From the NCBI RefSeq assembly GCF_001053185.1, contig NZ_CSTD01000001.1, forward strand, positions 618,761 through 682,760: a DNA stretch of 64,000 nt, written 5' to 3'. The notes under the pieces were generated by a model. That model had not been told where the DNA came from. It worked only from the letters and a program-made list of their open reading frames with translations, and ran no database searches. Position numbers and translations under genes: made by a program. This document shows, one piece after another, positions 60,113 through 64,000 of this stretch. This stretch comes from Mycobacterium bohemicum DSM 44277 (GTDB lineage Bacteria > Actinomycetota > Actinomycetes > Mycobacteriales > Mycobacteriaceae). How positions within the stretch are numbered: position 1 is the stretch's first letter; every line of letters begins with the position of its first letter.

Positions 60113-60937
60113 ATGGAGCGAGTGATCGGGAGTGTACCGTCCGGCTCGAATCCCACTTCGCCACCGGACTGCGGCTCGCCCGGTGACTTGCTGCCCCCCC
60201 GGGAGCTTCAGGATTGGGTAGGCGGCGGTGGCGATGACGCGTACAAGGCAACCGGCAATGAATTCTTGGGTTATCTGATTGACCTATGTGGGTTGCAGCC
60301 AGGTGATGCAGTGCTCGACGTTGGTTGCGGCTCAGGGCGGATGGCTTTGCCGCTCACCGGTTACCTGAATCGGGAGAGCCGCTACGCCGGCTTCGATGTC
60401 TCGGGGGAAGCGATCTCCTGGTGCGCGGAGAACATCTCAGTATCACACCCCAACTTCGATTTCAGAGTTGTCGATGTTCAGAACGGAGTCTACAACCCGA
60501 CAGGCAGGTACAGGTCGTCAAACTTCCGTTTCCCGTATCCCGACGCATCGTTCGATGTCGCGTTGCTTGCCTCAGTGTTCACGCACATGCTGCCATCCGA
60601 TGTGAAGCAATATCTGCACGAGATCGTCCGTGTGCTGAAGCCGGGCGGGCGAAGTCTGATCACTTTCTTCCTGCTCAACGATGAGTCGTTAGCCCTCATT
60701 AAGGAGGGAAAGGGATTATTCAAGTTCGAATATGAGATGCCAGGTTTTCGGATGACCCACATCGAAAATCCCGAATCGGCGATCGCCTATCCGGAAGGCT
60801 TCGTGAGGTATCTGTATGGGCAGTGCGGCCTCGAGCTTCGGGAACCGGTGCGTTACGGCACGTGGTGCGGCCGAACAAATGGCATGAGCGGGCAGGACGT
60901 CGTGATCGCGGCCAAGCCGCAAACAGGAATCGCATAG
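60113..60937 (+). CDS. Class I SAM-dependent methyltransferase
   Basis: 274 residues. SAM-binding motif I is [20 protein letters not shown], followed by [33 protein letters not shown] (motif IV) and [19 protein letters not shown] (motif VI). The N-terminal 40 residues are Pro/Ser/Gly-rich. It sits 18 bp after the 57908 gene and exactly between the arms of the inverted repeat, so recombination between the arms would flip it. Likely substrate: a sugar or lipid of the glycan pathway (inference). Confidence 0.88.
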   Translation: MERVIGSVPSGSNPTSPPDCGSPGDLLPPRELQDWVGGGGDDAYKATGNEFLGYLIDLCGLQPGDAVLDVGCGSGRMALPLTGYLNRESRYAGFDVSGEAISWCAENISVSHPNFDFRVVDVQNGVYNPTGRYRSSNFRFPYPDASFDVALLASVFTHMLPSDVKQYLHEIVRVLKPGGRSLITFFLLNDESLALIKEGKGLFKFEYEMPGFRMTHIENPESAIAYPEGFVRYLYGQCGLELREPVRYGTWCGRTNGMSGQDVVIAAKPQTGIA

Positions 60938-61120
60938 CCATCGCGCGACCCAGCGATTCCTAGCTCAGCGTCGGGGGCGCGCGTTGCCAACCGACGGGCC
61001 GCTCGACCCAGGGCGGTCGCGTGGGGTGCTGTTCGGGTGCGAGCTGATACCCCTCACCGAAGACGTGAGAGCCGCACACGAGGTCGGCTCGCGGGCATGC
61101 GTGAGTTGGTCGAGGACGGT

Positions 61121-62025
61121 TGTCGTTAGAGGTACTGGCTTGAGATGCAGAGGACTTCGTCGAGGGTGGCGGTGCGCGGCCCGGGTTCGGCGGGTGGATC
61201 GGGGTCGCGGTGTCGCGCGCCGTGGGCTTGGTCTAGGCGTGTGGTGTCGAACATCGCTGGGCCGGTGGCTATTACGTCGGTGAGTAGGTAGCGGCCGGCG
61301 TTGGGTGCTCGGCGCACGGTTTCCTCTGCTGCGGTGGCGCCGGTGAGTTTGGCTGCGTCGGTGAAGTTGATGCCGACCTGGAACACCTGTGGTTCGGCGT
61401 CGAGCACTGCGGTCAGGCGGGTGATGTAGTTCTCGGGGGCGAAGAACCGCCAGCCTTCGCCCAGGTGCAGCCAGAACCGGCCGTGGATCTGAGCGCGCAG
61501 CTGCGCCAGCAGGGGGGCGGGCTTGTCGCCGGATCGGCGGCGGGCGAATTCGAGGAACCCGTAACGTTTGCGCAGCCTGGCGCGGTCGGCGGTGGGCAGG
61601 CCGGTATCGAGCACCACAAACCGCCCGACTCGTGAGATGTCGAGGCAGCAGTTGAGAAACGAGTCCAGGGTCTGCTCGGTGGTCTGGCGGTCGGGCCCGG
61701 CGATCAGGCTGACGGTGATCTCGCCGTCACGGGGCCCTGCGGTCAGTGACGACACCACGGCTTGGGGGTGCACCAAGGCGGCCTCGAGCATGGCCGGTAC
61801 CGAGAAGTCGCGGTTGGCCGCAATCCGTTGCCGGTCCGGGTCGGGGATGTCGGGGCGGGCCAGCAGGGTCCGGCACAGCGTGAACGCCTCGGCGTGCCGG
61901 CCGGTCCAGGACGCGCACACCGCCTGCTCGTCGGTTGCGCGCCACGTGTAGACGTCGGCGTATCGGGGGACAAAGAGGTCCTCGTCGGGATAGGGGATTT
62001 CGGCGGCGCGCTGGGCAAACTGGTA
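61121..62025 (-). repeat. Arm 2 of the ~905-bp inverted repeat
   Basis: This is the mirror of 59195-60099. It covers the last 300 codons of the 61126 gene plus 5 bp beyond its stop. The centre between the arms (60100-61120, about 1.02 kb) contains only the methyltransferase gene and a 180-bp tail. Confidence 0.9.
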
Positions 62026-63324
62026 TGCCAACTCGTAGCCCTGCTCATTGCGATGCCGAAAAGCGATGGCATGCAACGCTTCTGCGCGGGTCGGTCGAAA
62101 CTCCCACGCGTTGAGGTAGGCCTCCTGAACGTCCGGCCACGGCTCACCGAGTTCCGCCATCGCCTCCGCCAGCCGAAACAGCGCCCAGTACACCTCCTCG
62201 TCGGAGCCGCCCATCTCGACCCGCCGCTCACACCACCGGCGCGCGTTGACGAAATCCTCCATGCGAAAGCAGGTCTCGGCGAGGAAGAAGACCGACCGCG
62301 CATCCCCGGGATCGCGATTGACGTTGGCCAGCAACCAATCGCGCTCCTGCGCAGCCTTGTGCTTGAACAGGCTGAAGGTGAACAACTGGCGCTCGCGGAG
62401 ATCTGCGCTGTGGCCGTGACCTTCGCGGCGCAGATCGATGCACGGGTCGTCGCGCGCAGCGGTCTGGTGGGTGACATCCTCGGGGCCTTGCGACAGCGCG
62501 CGGTCGACGATGGTGGCTTGGTCGCGAGCGGAGAAAGCCCGGTAGCCTTGCTCGGCGAGTTCGCGCCGTGCGCGCTCGTCGCCGAGGAGCTCCACGCAGC
62601 GCTCCACCAGTTCGTCGTAGTCGGCGAACGCGATGCCCGACTCTAGCTCGCGCTCCAACGTCGGATCGCCGCCACGCTCGGAGACCACCGCCCGCCTATT
62701 GGCGAGCAGATACGAAACACGCGTGACTTCAAAGATTTTCGCATCCCAGTAGTGGACGTTGAGGACAATCTTCGACCGTGCGATCCAGGCATCGCGGCTC
62801 GCGCCGTAGGCGCCCGACAGCCATTTGACGCGAAGACCGCGGTCGTGCAGCTCCCGCAGGACGGCGTAACGGCGCCCGTTGAGCGCGCCGTAGAAAAGGA
62901 CGTCGATGTCCTCGGGGGCCGGTGCGATCCGGGTCAGCTCGGGGACATATCCGATCGGAACGTGGGCGGGCCGGGCCAATCCCCGAGCGGCCAGGTACTC
63001 GATGTTGGCTTGGCTGTAGTCCCACGTCGGGTAGCGCCGGAAAAGGTCGACGAATTCCGGCATCGTCATCCACGGCAAGTCGTCGCCCAATTGCTCGAGG
63101 TTGTAGAAGATGGGGTTCTTGGGCGGCTCTAATGCGTACTGGACGAGGAGGTTTCCGCCGAGGACGATGGTGCGGCGGTCGTCGAAGTCCAGCCGATTGG
63201 TCAGCACCGAGTCATGGCCCAGCGTCACAAGACCGTAATGCAACGCCTCGGCGACCTCGTTAAAGGCTCCGCCGCTGATGTCATCATGGGAGGGCGGTGA
63301 CACGATCGCGACCGCGAAACGCAT
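61126..63324 (-). CDS. GT-B glycosyltransferase with TPR and shared C-terminal module (copy 2)
   Basis: 732 residues, paralogous to the 57908 gene over its whole length. The N-terminal GT-B-like half (FAVAIVSPPSHDDISGGAFNE, IFYNLEQLGDDLPWMTMPEF, ARPAHVPIGYVPELTRIAP, VLFYGALNGRRYAVLRELHD) is similar but not identical; residues about 280-330 differ most; the last 300 residues are essentially the same as copy 1. The TPR segment (RDPGDARSVFFLAETCFRMEDFVNARRWCERRVEMGG) is intact. The divergence in the catalytic half suggests a different donor or acceptor, while the C-terminal identity points to recent gene conversion. Confidence 0.85.
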   Translation of the reverse strand: MRFAVAIVSPPSHDDISGGAFNEVAEALHYGLVTLGHDSVLTNRLDFDDRRTIVLGGNLLVQYALEPPKNPIFYNLEQLGDDLPWMTMPEFVDLFRRYPTWDYSQANIEYLAARGLARPAHVPIGYVPELTRIAPAPEDIDVLFYGALNGRRYAVLRELHDRGLRVKWLSGAYGASRDAWIARSKIVLNVHYWDAKIFEVTRVSYLLANRRAVVSERGGDPTLERELESGIAFADYDELVERCVELLGDERARRELAEQGYRAFSARDQATIVDRALSQGPEDVTHQTAARDDPCIDLRREGHGHSADLRERQLFTFSLFKHKAAQERDWLLANVNRDPGDARSVFFLAETCFRMEDFVNARRWCERRVEMGGSDEEVYWALFRLAEAMAELGEPWPDVQEAYLNAWEFRPTRAEALHAIAFRHRNEQGYELAYQFAQRAAEIPYPDEDLFVPRYADVYTWRATDEQAVCASWTGRHAEAFTLCRTLLARPDIPDPDRQRIAANRDFSVPAMLEAALVHPQAVVSSLTAGPRDGEITVSLIAGPDRQTTEQTLDSFLNCCLDISRVGRFVVLDTGLPTADRARLRKRYGFLEFARRRSGDKPAPLLAQLRAQIHGRFWLHLGEGWRFFAPENYITRLTAVLDAEPQVFQVGINFTDAAKLTGATAAEETVRRAPNAGRYLLTDVIATGPAMFDTTRLDQAHGARHRDPDPPAEPGPRTATLDEVLCISSQYL

Positions 63325-63465
63325 GGGTGCAAATTACAGCAAGGCCGGTGGGCCCGACGAGGAGTTTCAGCACGACAGCGTGGCTACTTCCCGATCGTTG
63401 CGACTGCAGACTGCGCTCCTCTAGGCTTCAACGACCTGGATCCCCCACCGGGCAGGAGTTGTTGG

Positions 63466-63948
63466 ATGGCCCGACTCGATGTGCCGGATGGCCCCGGCGG
63501 CGACGCGGCCATGATCTGGACGCTGCGGCCGCAGCTGGGCGGCATGGTCGATCGGATGATCCGGGGTGCCTACGAACAAAGCATCCTGCCCGCCGACGAG
63601 CGGGAGCTGGCCAGGATGCGGATCGCCCAGATCAACGACTGCACGGCCTGTTCGGGATTCCGTGCCCAGTCCGTGCTGGACGCCGGGGTCTCCCCCGAGC
63701 TTTACGACCATGTGGGCGCCTACGCCAGCTACCCCGGCTACACGGCACGCCAGCGCCTTGCCATCGAGTACGCCGAGCGCTTCGCAACCGATCACGCGTC
63801 GATCGACGACGCATTCTTCGATCGGCTGCGGGGGTCGTTCTCCGACCCGGAGATCCTGGACCTCACCCTGTGCGTCGCCGTCTTTCTGGGGCTCGGGCGC
63901 TCCCTGAGCGTGCTGGGTGTCGACCAGTCCTGCGCCGTCGACCTTTGA
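63466..63948 (+). CDS. Carboxymuconolactone decarboxylase (AhpD-like) family protein
   Basis: 160 residues with the CMD fold: GGMVDRMIRGAYEQSILPADERELARMRIAQINDCTACSGFRAQSVLDAG, in which the CxxC (CTAC) is the redox pair of AhpD-like members, and the C-terminal FSDPEILDLTLCVAVFLGLGRSL. AhpD-type proteins supply electrons for peroxide reduction; other members decarboxylate. The function is inferred from the CxxC alone. It is divergent from the 61126 glycosyltransferase and is the last gene in the window. Confidence 0.85.
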   Translation: MARLDVPDGPGGDAAMIWTLRPQLGGMVDRMIRGAYEQSILPADERELARMRIAQINDCTACSGFRAQSVLDAGVSPELYDHVGAYASYPGYTARQRLAIEYAERFATDHASIDDAFFDRLRGSFSDPEILDLTLCVAVFLGLGRSLSVLGVDQSCAVDL

Positions 63949-64000
63949 CGGCGAGCCGGACGGCAGCGAATAAACAGAGTAGGCAGGGATGGACAGGGAC

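Noticed and set aside
1..64000. tRNA, rRNA, riboswitch and classical rho-independent terminators
   Set aside because: No cloverleaf, conserved rRNA segment or GC hairpin followed by a T-run was found by eye; the few palindromes seen fit operators or repeats better.

Overview
The window is GC-rich mycobacterial DNA. A PPE-MPTR protein, a PE_PGRS protein, a cutinase, a mycobacterial-type thiol peroxidase, a long (ICL2-type) isocitrate lyase, a fatty-acyl-AMP ligase and several LCM-type SAM methyltransferases together point to a slow-growing Mycobacterium outside the M. tuberculosis complex. No rRNA, tRNA or CRISPR array was seen.

Layout. (1) 1-16.5 kb is a mixed metabolic region: 3' end of a cutinase, a proton-type P-ATPase, a GH16 hydrolase, two LCM-type methyltransferases, a secreted protein with a decayed tandem copy, oxidoreductases, a SOUL protein, an acyltransferase/methyltransferase pair next to a TetR regulator, an epimerase, an acyl-CoA dehydrogenase-like enzyme and tpx. 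(2) 16.5-37.3 kb holds tpx, a GlxA-type AraC regulator, a DJ-1 protein, a four-gene ArsR operon with its palindromic operator, an SDR, a beta-lactamase-like esterase, a frameshifted FadD31-like ligase followed by an arylsulfatase, an LLM oxidoreductase, a PPE-MPTR gene and aceA. From memory, the order tpx ... SDR, esterase, FadD, SRPBCC, PPE, aceA recalls the Rv1932-Rv1915 stretch of M. tuberculosis. (3) 37.3-42 kb is a small accessory patch: MBL hydrolase, broken quinone oxidoreductase, LysR regulator, tautomerase and nitronate monooxygenase. (4) 42-63.3 kb looks like a glycan island. A PE_PGRS gene sits 19 bp upstream of a TPR-containing glycosyltransferase with a lysine-rich repeat tail. 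Beyond a truncated metallopeptidase gene comes visibly less GC-rich DNA with a large glycosyltransferase-like protein, a sugar aminotransferase / Gfo-Idh-MocA oxidoreductase / ATP-grasp operon, an FkbM methyltransferase, a sulfotransferase-like protein, a TylF-type methyltransferase and decayed IS481, IS256 and ISAs1-type fragments. Two more TPR glycosyltransferases face each other around a methyltransferase gene, and their last 900 bp are almost identical inverted repeats.

How the genes may work together (inference): the island looks able to make and decorate a surface glycan or glycolipid. It has an amino-sugar branch (aminotransferase, dehydrogenase, ATP-grasp ligase), four candidate glycosyltransferases, three methyltransferases and one sulfotransferase-like enzyme. 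Three of the glycosyltransferases share one C-terminal TPR-plus-unknown module joined to two different catalytic heads. Mycobacterial LOS or GPL clusters are the natural comparison, but the substrate cannot be read from the sequence.
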